DNA of 64,000 bases from Phoenix dactylifera (Eukaryota > Streptophyta > Magnoliopsida > Arecales > Arecaceae). The position numbers were made by a program, and so were the translations under genes. The notes beneath the pieces are model-generated. The model saw only the letters and a program-made list of their open reading frames with translations, had not been told where the DNA came from and made no database searches. Numbering within the stretch: the stretch's first letter is position 1; the number at the start of each line of letters is the position of its first letter. Where the stretch lies: contig NC_052403.1 of the NCBI RefSeq assembly GCF_009389715.1, forward strand, positions 13,968,797-14,032,796, written 5' to 3'. This document shows positions 23,777-35,900 of the stretch, piece after piece.

Positions 23777-26700
23777 ATGGCGACGAAGAGGAGCGTGAGT
23801 ACTCTCACTGGAGCCGATCTCAAGGGGAAGAAGGTGTTCGTGAGGGTGGATCTGAACGTGCCGTTGGATGACAACCTCAAGATCACGGACGACACCCGAG
23901 TGAGGGCCGCCGTCCCCACCATCAAGTACTTGATGCAGCACGGCGCCAAGGTCATCCTCTCCAGCCATTTGGTGAGCCTCTCGCTCTATCTCTGCAATCC
24001 ATCTCCTCCTCGTTTTGTTTCTCCTAGATTGTTTCTTAGTTTTAATCAAAGTAGCTTCTTTTGATATCTTCTATTTTTTGTTATTTTGTTCTATTTTTTA
24101 AATTTTATTAAGAGGTAATTTGTTATTTATTGTTTTGTAGAGATTCTTATTTCTGTAGGGATTTAGAGCATTCCTTTCTATAGTACAATCAAGGTTTTAA
24201 AAGGTCTCACCTTTGCCCATTTTTGGATTTTCGTCTGGTTTTTATGGACAACATTTTTTTTGGGTGACGAGACGAGGGAGGTAAATTTGTTATTAGTTTA
24301 TGAAAGTGTCAGCTTGGAGGTTTTAATTTATCTATCAACTAACAATCTTGGGTTTTTTTTTTAAAAAAATTTCGCCTTCGTTTTGTTTCTCCATGTGGTC
24401 CTTTCGTTTTGCTTTTTTAGGTCACAGATCTGTTTGTTTCATAGTATGATCCACACATTTTAAATCTCCTATCTTGTTCCATTTTTGTTGGTGATTTCTA
24501 GCTGGTAACAATGTGATATGGTAACAATGTGATACCTGAACGTCCACGCATATAGTTTTCTTTTAGGTTTTTGAAATGTGGAACTTTTGCTGAGAAGAGC
24601 GAGGTATATTATTGTTAGTTTATAAAGTTTTCGTTTTATGCAATTAGTTTATAAAAGCCTTCAGCTTGGTGGTTTCGATCTATCTAGCAACTCCTCAAAT
24701 TTGCTGTTTCTGGTTCCGTTCTGCCAGACCTTTTTATTAAAAAAGGGCCTCGGACCTGTCCGCATAAAAAATGGTTTAAAAGTTCAACCTTTCTATTTAA
24801 TAATCTGATATATCTCTTCAGTGATGGTGCGATTTATAAATGCGCACATGTAGCTCTTAGCTTTTATGAGTTTGGGAAATGGAGATGGACTGACCGTGGA
24901 AAACATATCTTTGCATGTGGTGGATCCTATGTAGGAGACCTTATTTTCATAATGTTTTTTTAACTTTTTGAAAAGTCCATGTTTGTAGACAATGCAATTG
25001 GAAGAACTGGAAATAGAATAAGATATCGCGACTTTGCATGAGTAATAAAAGAAATTGAGGTTAACTTTAGGTTAGGCATATTACAATTATACGACATTTA
25101 TTTGACCTGATATTTACATCCTGGTGTTTTATATTGCTTAGTATATTGCCCACTTGCTTTTAATTCCATTTTTCTTTTGGTTGATATAAATGACCACCAT
25201 CCATTGCTTTGTAATTCGAAGGTTAACATGTAAAAGGCTGCATGGATGTTTGGCTACTCTGTATAATTCCATTTAAACTTTTTCTCGCTTTCACCACCAC
25301 CATTACTACTACTACTACTATTATTATTGTTATTGTTATCGTTATTATTGATATTGGTATTGGTAAATCTAAATGAAAATCATCCATTACATTGCAATTT
25401 TGTGATTATCATGTAATAGGCTGCCTGGCTACCATATGTACGTGATAATTTTATATCTGCATATTTGATAAGGGACAACGGTGTATCTTTTGTGCTAAAG
25501 AATGATGAACCTTCTTTCGCATGAGGTGACTGTTGGATCATCAGCCGACTGCTTTGAGATTTGTACGAATGGATGAATGACGGACTTTTGAGTACTTTTG
25601 TGGTGGGTGATCCAGTGGTGATTTTGTGCGACGGAAAGTTAATCATTCTTTTGCCTGAAAGATACAACCCAGTCCCATTTGATAAAAATATGAAACCTTT
25701 AAAATTGTCTTAGGTGAAATATGGAGGAAGGACAGGCTAGGAGGAATGAGGGAGGTCATGATGCAGGGCCAGGGTAGTACCCTTTTGATATTATATTTTA
25801 TTTTCACAATCTATAGCCTTTTGTGGCATGGTTTATCTTTTTCCCATAATTTGAGTTTGTACTAATAACTTTAGCCTTTGTTACCTGGAGCCAGATGTTA
25901 TTCAAGAGTCATATCTGTTTCTTTCTGTTTTATAAAACTCTATTACTACATTTTTTGTTCCTTGCAGTTTTTTTATGCATCCCTCCCACCCACACCCCCC
26001 TCCCCTCCTCCTTTTTTTTGCCTTAGATGATATGCATGTTATATAACCTATGCTCAGCAGTTCATTACATTCACACTTGTGTTTTATAGATGCAGTGTTT
26101 CTCATATTTCAACTGTAATATATTTCTTGATAGGGGATCTTCGTTCTTAGTTTTTATCAATGCTTATTCATCATCTGAACTTGCTACCTCCTTTTCATTT
26201 CCTGGCTATTGATATATGGAACTTGTGGATTGGTTTTGAATTTTCAGGGACGTCCAAAGGGTGTCACTCCAAAGTACAGCTTGAAGCCACTTGTGCCTAG
26301 GCTATCTGAACTTCTTGGAGTTAATGTGTGTGAAAAATTGCCCCTGTAACTGATGCCTCTTTTGCGTTGTCAAACATTAAAGCTGGATTCTTTTTTTCAT
26401 TTCTGATTCCTTAGTTCATTCAAATAGGTTGAGATGGCTGATGACTGTATTGGTGAGGGAGTTCAAAAGATGGTGGCGTCCTGCTTCTTGAAAACGTGAG
26501 ATTCTATAAGGAAGAAGAGAAAAATGATCCAGAGTTTGCAAAGAAGCTAGCATCCCTTGCTGATCTCTATGTAAATGATGCCTTCGGCACTGCTCATAGG
26601 GCACATGCTTCAACAGAGGGAGTTGCCAAATTCTTGAAGCCATCTGTTGCAGGCTTCCTTATGCAGAAGGTATGATAGAGTTCTCATCATTTTTTTAATA

Positions 26701-28224
26701 AATCATCAAAGAAGAGAATCAATCATAGCTTGCCCCATTTAAAAATTGTACTGTTGGAATTCATTATCCTGCTTGTTCGTATGGTATCTAATATGTGTCA
26801 AATATCTTATACTGGCCCTATCTTTGACAATGGCCATACATTTTTGTCCGACGGGTATGCAAATATATTCCAATCCAAGTTTTGGTATTGTTAAAAAAAC
26901 TACATTAGATGTTACTACTTCAATTATGTTGGTAGAATCCTGCAATTTGCATTCTCACGAAAGCTTTCACTGTTTCCCTTAGGAACTTGATTATCTTGTT
27001 GGAGCAGTAGCAAAGCCCAAAAGGCCATTTGCTGCCATTGTTGGTGGCTCAAAGGTGTCATCCAAGATTGGTGTGATTGAGTCACTTTTTGAGAACGTCG
27101 ATATCCTTCTCCTTGGTGGAGGAATGATGTTTACCTTCTACAAGGCGCAAGGGCTCTCTGTTGGGTCTTCACTTGTGGAGGAAGACAAGCTTGATCTTGC
27201 TACAGCACTTATTGAGAAGGCAAAGTCTAAAGGCGTGTCTCTCTTGTTGCCGACTGATGTTGTTGTAGCTAACAAGTTTGCTGCAGATGCAGACACCAAG
27301 GTTTGTCCTCTTGCTTATCCCCTACGGATATTAACTTATTCAAGAGAGAGAGATATATAAAAAAAACTTTAAACAATTCAAAATCCCGAAGGCCTCTCTA
27401 AGCTTTTTTTGTTGCAACTTCTGTAAGAATTTGTGAACATGAAGTTTGGTTTAGTTGTCATTGATTTGCTATGCACATTCTTTCTTTCATATACATGTAA
27501 GTAGGTACTGAACCTGTCGAAGAGAACAATAAAAGGAGGGGCATAAGCTGTGCATGAGTTGAAATGGTGATAGAATTGAAGTATTGTTTTGGCTGGTAGG
27601 TGGGGTTTGTTTTTTTGCCCTCCATCCAAGCGTGCTCGTACATGATGTGTCTTCATTGAAGGAACAGTTGGAATCCCAGAGATGAACTAAGTTTGCTAGT
27701 GGAAGTTCTGATTTGGCAATTCGACAGCCTGCATCGTCGGAGGTTATAAATTTGATGCTAACGATACTCATTTTCTTTGTTCTGTAGGTTGTACCTGCAT
27801 CTGGTATCCCAGATGGTTGGATGGGTCTTGACATTGGACCTGACTCCATCAAGATTTTCAGTGAAACTCTAGATAGCACCAAGACAATCATTTGGAATGG
27901 ACCAATGGGAGTGTTCGAGTTTGACAAGTTTGCAGTGGGAACCGAGGTAAATGATAAAGAACATCTCAAGCTTCATCTTATTGTGAGACAATAGTATAAC
28001 ACATACATTAACACTCTTTGATTGGATAGGCAATTGCAAAGAAGTTGGCTGATCTGAGTGGGAAAGGGGCCACAACAATCATCGGAGGTGGTGACTCTGT
28101 TGCAGCCGTGGAGAAAGTCGGGCTCGCTGACAAGATGAGCCACATTTCAACCGGCGGTGGTGCAAGCTTGGAGCTGTTGGAAGGCAAGTCTCTTCCAGGC
28201 GTTCTTGCTCTTGATGATGCCTGA
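23777..28224 (+). pseudogene. PGK: Cytosolic phosphoglycerate kinase gene with a frame-breaking deletion in exon 3
   Basis: PGK transfers phosphate from 1,3-bisphosphoglycerate to ADP in glycolysis. Exons: 23777-23971, 26248-26325, 26428-26669, 26983-27300, 27788-27946 and 28030-28224 (stop TGA 28222-28224), all with GT-AG introns. The start is [18 protein letters not shown] with no transit peptide, so it is the cytosolic form. Motifs include [56 protein letters not shown] and [12 protein letters not shown]. Exon 3 is 242 nt where 261 are needed. At 26469-26477 (GATGGTGGC) 19 nt are missing relative to the family, removing about six residues before [10 protein letters not shown] and shifting the frame to TGA at 26497-26499, after 114 residues. 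Restoring length gives exactly 401 residues, the usual plant size. The other exons, splice sites and TATA box look healthy, so this is a recent loss, a null allele or an assembly error. An upstream acceptor at 26415 fixes the length modulo three but meets a stop at once. Confidence 0.9.
23972..26247 (+). other. PGK intron 1 (2.3 kb)
   Basis: It has a GTGAGC donor and a TTTTCAG acceptor and is T-rich throughout. It contains an interrupted trinucleotide microsatellite of ACC, TAC and ATT units at about 25296-25366. No coding region or transposon was recognised. Confidence 0.8.
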
Positions 28225-28334
28225 GCCTTGGACTATTTTTGTCTCGCCGCCGATCGCTTCTTGGCCCAGGTTTTGTTAGAGAGAGGTGGTATTGCTTGTT
28301 CTTGAGGCTACATTAAAAGTTCTGCTGATGATTT

Positions 28335-28340
28335 AATAAA
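28335..28340 (+). terminator. Putative polyadenylation signal of the PGK gene
   Basis: AATAAA lies 110 bp past the stop codon in a T-rich 3' region, a reasonable position for a plant poly(A) signal. Confidence 0.4.
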
Positions 28341-31300
28341 TATCCTTTCATGAAGTGCTTGTGACCAAAGACTCCAGCTTTCAAGAGACTTCGTTATGGC
28401 ACATTACACCATAATTTTGGTTTTGAATAATATTTTGTAGCATACCCTTTGGCTGGAATCATGAATATTGGGTACTAGTGGGTTAGCGTCCCGGCTTGGT
28501 GTCCTGCCCTGATAAGATAATGAAAAAATGTTAATAAAAAGAACACTAAAAATTATTAATTTCTGATTAATTCACTTTGGATGCCATGAAATGATGATGG
28601 CCTTGTAATTTTTCAAAATTATTGCTTGAAGAAATGAAGAGCATCAGTGTGATTATTTGAACAGTAAAGTGCAATTAGAGGAAATGATTGAGATAACATA
28701 ACTAAGGATTTAGTTAGGATTAATTCTGTGGTTACGGTTCATGAGGTTCTACTTATTTATTTATTTTTTTATTTTTTTGGAAATTATCTATTATAATGGG
28801 GATATGATGATAGCAGTTCATGTGACTGGCTTGGAATATAGGGGTGGCAATTTAGTCCGTTCCAAGGGATATCAGATCTGACCATAATTGGGCGGGTTTA
28901 GGTTAAGTTGGGATGGAACTTCTAAAGGAGTCTAATCCAAGCTAATTAATTAATCTGGTTGGTGACTTGGGTCAGGGCTAGGTTGGATGCTAGGTTTATC
29001 TAATACATTTTCAGTTGGGTGGGTTTGTTTCGAGTTAATCCAGCAAATAGATATTATCCTAAGTTATGATCATGTAAGACTGCCAAGGGGCAAATTGCTT
29101 AGCAAATGATGTACTAAGATATATTTATGTGCTTGGTTTCCTGATATCCTTATGGGCTAGCCTGTTGAAATTTCAAGAACTACTAAGGTTTCATTGCATC
29201 CTCACATGCGACACTAGATTAATGGGTAGTCCCTGAACTTTTCATTTATTTATTTATTTAAATGTTGGCCAGATGTAGGTCGAACTTTATATAGACACAA
29301 GTAAAATGGGACCATTCACTCTTCAAAACCTATTTATGCCCCAGGCAGTAACTAGAACAACCACTCAGCCAATATGTGGAAAAAAAAATAATCTGAGCAG
29401 TTCTTTTGAGTACATCGTTCGGATCTTTGGAGTAATCTACTAAGGTTGGAAGAAAGATTTGAAGTGAGAGGTTTTGGTTCTTATATAGAATTAAAGAATT
29501 CAAATAATGTTTTAAAGGATTACCATAAGATTTCAAGATATTGTGGAACAAAGTTTTTATTTTTTTGGGACAGATCCAAAATGTTCAAGGAGTTCCGATA
29601 CAGTAATAATTTGTGGGCATAATTGCTTAGACAAATGCATTTTTTTTAAAAAATCTCTTAGGCAGAAATCTAGTTAGCGAGAGACTTTTATATAGGGTTA
29701 CTGTAATGCATGACATTTGTTTTTTTTGTTAATTAATTTCAGTTAAATATACTATTTTGTTTGTCAAAATTTTCTAAAATTTCTCCGTGCCGACCCCTAA
29801 CTGATGGGTATATCACAATCATTTTCTTTTCAGTCTTTAGGAGTGCTTAATATTTATTTCAATCAAAATATAAGTGGTAGGTTGGAAGTTGTTAATATTG
29901 AGAATAAAAGTAAGATATGGAGTTGTTAGTATTGAGGGGGAAAAAAAACTAAGAGTAATTTATGTTGAAGACTGTCTTTAGCAAACGTAGGTTGATAAGT
30001 CTGAAGTTGACACGTCATTTAAGAATATCACATTCCTAGCTGAATTAGAGAAACTCAAAGATTTTGCATAAATTGAAACCAAAAGAAACAAGAAACTATT
30101 TTCGCCATCTCTAAAGCTCAATCACTGGAAATCCAAAGGAAGCAACTTTATAGAGAAAAAAAAGGAATAGAGAAGCTGTAATAACAAGGAACTCTAGCAG
30201 CAGAGAATGCCTTCTCGGCAATGGATACTCTTTTGAGTTTAGGAACATCTAAAGGAAGAAAAAAAATAAGAAATGGAGAAATGGAAGTTAAAAATAAGAG
30301 GAAAGGTGGCGAGCATATGTTCTCAGCTGGGTTAGTGGTTAATCCAAATGCATGACTTGGACTATTGGATTTAATAAAATACAGAATAAGATTGTATTGC
30401 CATCTTAGCTCAGCTGGTAAAGAGTATGGCTTTTAACCATGTTGTCGTGGGCTAGATTCTTATTAGTTGATTCAATTTGAGCTTCCCAGCTACATGAGTG
30501 TGTTTCATTAAGAGTTTGTTTGGTGTCCAAAATTTTTAAAAAAAGGTTGCTAATGATCTTAAAAAAATTCCTTCTCAAGAGAGAACAATTTTAAGCAAAG
30601 GTGGCAAAAATTGACTTTGACTTGAGAATCCATGGAGCTGGTAAATCAGGGTTTTCCTTTTTTTTTTCCAGGCCATTGTATTGGTGTACTCAAGTCATGA
30701 GGGTAGAGTTCCATTTGCGTTAGGATAGCATAAATCCAGTTGAACCGTGACTTTGAATAAAAATCTTATGAATGATTGGCCATTTTTAATACTAACAGTA
30801 TAATTCAACTTGAAACTGATTCATTAAAAGTATTAAAAAAATTGATTTAGATAATTATATTGGGTCGGTCAGCAATTAAGCCTTACAAATTAAATTAGTT
30901 TGAGTCAAATGAGTCAAGTTGGGTCTTGGGAGCTGACTCATTGGTCGGCATGGGTCAAACGATCTTGACCAAATGCCAAGTCAAGTGGATGTCAAGATTT
31001 AGTATATTGTTATCAAACTTTGACCTGATCTGAAACAAACCCATGGTCAACCCTAATCTTAAGAAAGAAAATCCAGAGAATCCTCTTATAGCAATTTAGT
31101 TATGAGGTATCCCACCAAACAACAAAAATCTATTTTTATACAACAATTTTCTATTTATTTTTTGTAATATAATCAAATGATAGAAAATTCTTAATATTCT
31201 TTTCTTTTTCACTATATATTTTTAAAAAAAACTTTCTCGGTAACCAACCAGAGCCAAATGGACTCATTTAGTGGTAGCCTACTCCCTAATTTTAATTGGG

Positions 31301-31905
31301 CAATGAAACCTTTTTGAGAAACAAAATATTCCTCTACCAACTGAGTCTCATTCACTTCAACAATGCTATTTCATAAGCATACTATGACTATCACACATAA
31401 GTTGCATCCCAGGGTTACTGGCTCTAGTTAGAGATGGAGCTACCAACCTTTGAAAACCCTGTCATCATGGTTCATTTGCAAAGCGAAAGTAGGTTTACTA
31501 AGACAATATTTTTCCATATCCATGACCCAACATGAACGCTTTTGGATCAAAAACAGATGCCAAGGTTGGTCATGTTGGTAGCCGCATCGATACCTGTAAT
31601 TGTCGAACCTTAGGTCAATGTTATAAATCCTTGTTTGTTAATAATCTCTGTTAAGAGCTAGCTACCTTCAATTTTGTCCACCAATCACTTCATTCTTGAA
31701 TGCCAATCTCAGGCCCAAATGAGAAAGATGAAAGGTTGATTCTAGGTTGGCAAACAATTGGAAAAGAATCTGAAAGGTTCCAACAACAGCTTATCTATGA
31801 GTATCTTGATCGATTCCATGAACTGCGATTACATAAATTACAAGGGGAACTAGAAACAAATGAAGAACCCTCCACAAATTTGAAAAGAACAAAGAAACAT
31901 CCAAT
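28341..31905. other. Intergenic DNA between PGK and the HINT2-like gene
   Basis: It is AT-rich. At about 28841-29045 a GGGGTGGCAATTTAGTCC-like start and GGGT-rich words resemble one half of a hAT-like element. At 30399-30470 there is a degenerate tRNA-Lys-like sequence. An open frame at 31700-31909 on the plus strand is antisense to the end of the HINT2-like gene and matches nothing I know. Confidence 0.5.
30399..30470 (+). pseudogene. tRNA-Lys(UUU)-like sequence, degenerate
   Basis: The D-arm region TTAGCTCAGCTGGTAAAGAGT is close to a tRNA A box. An anticodon arm ATGG-CTTTTAA-CCAT has anticodon TTT (Lys). The T arm is degraded (GGGCTAGATTCTT where GGTTCGA is expected) and the acceptor strands do not pair, so it is not a working gene. 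It may be a tRNA relic or the head of a tRNA-derived SINE. Confidence 0.6.
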
Positions 31906-32947
31906 TTAACCAGGAGGCCATTTCATTTGCCTTCCTCCCAGTATGTGTAAATGTAGATGGTACACCGATTGACCTGACACAAGAAAGACATGATCCTAAT
32001 GGCATGACATATAATAGATATTAGCCATTAATAGAGGAAAACTGGATATAAACTTACATGCTTCAGGACCATTGTTGATAACAACTCGAAACCCATCCAC
32101 TATGCCTTCCTTCTCGGCCACTACTTTTGCAGCATAAAGCAGATGACCCAAGATCTCAGCATGCCTTGATTCAGCCTAAACAGGTAGGCATCAACAAATG
32201 AACTACTGTTACTATTGGCGCTTGTATAACAGCAGAATGAGGAGTGGCAATAAATGAGATTTATTTTGCCATAAAATGGTTCAACAATATAACTCGATAA
32301 AGAGAGCAATTTGTTGCAACTATCTCTTCCATAAAATTAAAGATCTAGTCAGTTTTGTAAACTGGCCAACAAATTTAAATAAGAAATGCACAATATATGC
32401 GGCAATATAAGGATGAGAAAACTGCATTAGAACTGGCAAGAACCTTAAGAAATGCTGATGTTTTTTATTATTCATAAAAAAACATCATGGGTTACCTCAT
32501 GTTTTATTTGAGTACTACTAATTAATTTACTGTTTGGATAAATGTTTCAACATTTGAAGGTTGAAGCATGGATTTTACATTCCAATTTTTTGTTATATCA
32601 CATGGACCAGATTTCCAAAATCAGAGACAACAGCAAATGGAACTTGGAGGAGCAGATAAAATGACTAGTGCAATAATAAGCAGATTCTTAATCATAATCA
32701 TTTAACTTTGCCACAAGTATTCAGGGTTGGCAATAAATAAGATCGATTTATTTGCCATAAAATGGTTCAACAATGTGACTTGATAAAGAGGAGCAATTTG
32801 TTGCAATTGTCTCTGCAATAAAATGCAATATCTTTTCAGTTCCATAAACTGGCCAACAAATTAAAATAAGAAATCTGCAACATATAAAGCGATATAAGGA
32901 TTTTAAAAAAAACTGCATTACAACTGGCAATGAATGTTTTGTGTGTG

Positions 32948-32981
<34 letters not shown>

Positions 32982-35900
32982 GATGGAGAGAATAACAAAC
33001 ATCACCACATTGCTTACTATCTTTCTCCTTACTTTCACATAAATGTTTTGGCTTCTGAGTTCTATTGCTGCAATACTTACTATATGTTGTCTAGTGAACC
33101 CTTAGGCTGTGTTCGGAAGTGCAATTTCAGCAAATAAAAGCCTCATAACCCACTTATTTCATCTCTATGCAGCCAAATGATCATTTAAGCACATGGCATA
33201 AACCACCTTTTCAGAAGCGCAGAATGGGTATCTAAAAAATAATTGGTACACCATAAATGCTTTACTTTTTCACCTTCTAACCCGTTTACCCCACTTAATC
33301 AAGGAATAATTTACTCCAGTAAATGGATGAACGACTTAACACTCCCTTTTCCCCTCCAACGTATTCCATTTAACCCAACTATTCTGATTTTTATCCCATT
33401 TCCAAAAGTAACCTTAAGGCTGCATTGGAAGCGAAATAAATTAACGAGTAAATGGGTTAACTTACTCATGCTCCTCTTACTCCGGAATAAATTACTACAT
33501 CCTACATGGAGTAATTTATTCTGGGGTTAACTGCAGTAAATAGGTCTGGAAGGCAAACGATTGTTATTTCAGAAAAGTGGTTTAACCCAAATGTTCCAAA
33601 ACAAGCCTTTAGCTGAAAAAGAGTGGAATAATTGGGTTAAACATCTTTTACTCCCTCTATCCCGCTTCCAAAAGCAGACTAAGTAGCAGGAAACTTCAAT
33701 TTAGGTAGTGTACCTGCTTCCAAATTGGAATCTCTCCAGAAACTCTTCAATGCACATGCTTCCTAATTATTTCCTTAATCCATATTTTTTAAGACATCAA
33801 TTCCCTATACCCATACTAGGATCTGCTCCTGCACCTGCATTTCCTAACCAAAGCTTCATTACTTCTGATGTTTGTTTCGCAAAATGTCTTGTTTTGTGAG
33901 CTTCACTTGTTCTTCCTTCTCCCAAAAATCTTTGTTTGTTAGTTTTATGCATCATCTTGGTGACAAGTTAAATACTCAATATACAAGATGCATCTCTAGG
34001 GTGTCCATACATGAAGGGTACAAGTGTTAACCAATTTAAACTGTGAAAAAGAAAATATTGACTGTACTGTGTTCCTTGCTTCTTTACCCAAGTCTCTAGT
34101 GGAATCACTTTCAATATATTTCTGTATGTTAATTCGATGAACTTTGCTTGTGCATCAGATTCAACTGGACCTTTACACTGAAGTCTATGTTATAAGAAGA
34201 AGAAAGCAACACATGTTCAAGGCTAGCAACCACCTTTTACTCAAGTACTAATAAGGAAATACAACAAGCCTTCTGAAGTATGGAACCAACCAATTGCCAG
34301 CAATTCAAAGGTTCACCAATATTATATGGCTTCAAGGAAAAATGTCAACACCAACAAATCTATGATATGTTTCAGCCAATGTGTCCATCCATGATGGCAG
34401 CTGCAAATGCAATAATTGCTCGATATTCAAGCTAACAAGGACTCTTGGACATATCTAGCGATATCCATCTCTGGTAAGAAATTGCAAGTTCTGACTCTGA
34501 TGCTTTAGTGACTAAGCTCAGGAACAAGTACTTTGGCTGGGCATGGAGGGCTACGACAATGGCTGGGAGGGTGACTCTCATTCAATTGATGCTCACATGC
34601 CATTCCAACATACCTTCTTGCACATACTTGGGTTCAGGGGTCTCTCCTTGATCGCATTGAGGCTGATAAGAGATCCTTCTTGTGGGCTAGTGGTCCATCT
34701 TCTTGCAAGCTACACCTGGTGGCTCAGGATCAGGTATGCACCCCCAAGGCACTAGGCAGGCTTGGGATTACCAGCATTACAGCCAGATGCTAAGCTGCTC
34801 TAGCTCAATTGGCTGACTTGCACCCTCAGAACTTATGGTCTTAACTGGTTCCTATAGTGTACCAAATACACTGCGTCTCCCTAGGAAAGGAGACTGTTGA
34901 CTCTTGGATTTGGAAAGCCCATTACTCATGACCAAGATCTCACACTTCCTCAACTTTGATGGCTTTTGTGACATGGACAAACTGTCTCTATTTTTGATGA
35001 TGCATGGCTAACAATAGTGCCACTTTGGTTCTATCCTTTTGGCACGATCAGGCTTTTGACCCTGACTTCAGGGCTTGTGACTTGTGGACCATGGATAAGG
35101 AGTGGGACCTCAGTAAACAGCACTGGCTAAACAGCACTGGCTTCTTTCTTTGGATCTAGCAGCTCTGGTGTCTCTGTTCCCTATCCCACAGGTTAATGCC
35201 AATGATATACTTTGTTGGGCACCAACTGGTAGCCTGACTTCCTTGTTGGCTGATATTGTGCATGCAACTGCTCCTACAGAACACCCTTTGTGCAACATTA
35301 GTTGCAATTCGGAAGCTAAAGCTTCAACCTCGTGTGGCTTTCTTTTGGCGGAAGGCAGCTCAGGAGAGATTGCCGACGGCAGAGATGCTCCATCAGAGAC
35401 AACTGTTGCCTCAGCTTCATCTCCATCGTGCCACTACCTAGAAGAGTCAGTTGAGTATGCAGTACTTTCATTCATGCATGGCGGGGGAAGCCTTGCCTTC
35501 ATCACAAGATGCATCACTCAATGGGAGACCATTGTTACACTAATCCAGCTTATAACTATTGGCTCAAGCTGACGATCCCTATCATGGAAGGCTACTGTCA
35601 TAGCTTACGTGAAGGCATTTTGGAGGTCACGGAATGATATACTCTTGAACAGCAACCTTGCTCCACCTTAATGCCTTGCATGCATAGTAGTGCAAGCCAT
35701 ACTACAATATATTCAAGCTATGGTGCTCAATTCACTAGGTAGCACTTGATGTAGTAAGATAGCCCAGCCTTCAGGCCTTCCTCGACCCTATTTCACCTGG
35801 CTGCCCGCCCTCTCTTATCCGTTTGCTGAAAGTGAACTTTGATGCCTTTTTGCATAGAAAACATTATCTGTGATCGTAGCGGCAGAGTGTTGGCTGCTGC

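Noticed and set aside
26401..26499. Alternative splice acceptor at 26415 rescuing the PGK frame
   Set aside because: It would add 13 nt and make the exon a multiple of three, but the new frame reads TTC ATT CAA ATA GGT TGA and stops at once.
31700..31909. Plus-strand open frame with charged residues (GPNEKDERLILGW...)
   Set aside because: It is antisense to the last HINT2-like exon and its 3' flank, has no motif and only 69 codons. Kept as a remark, not called.
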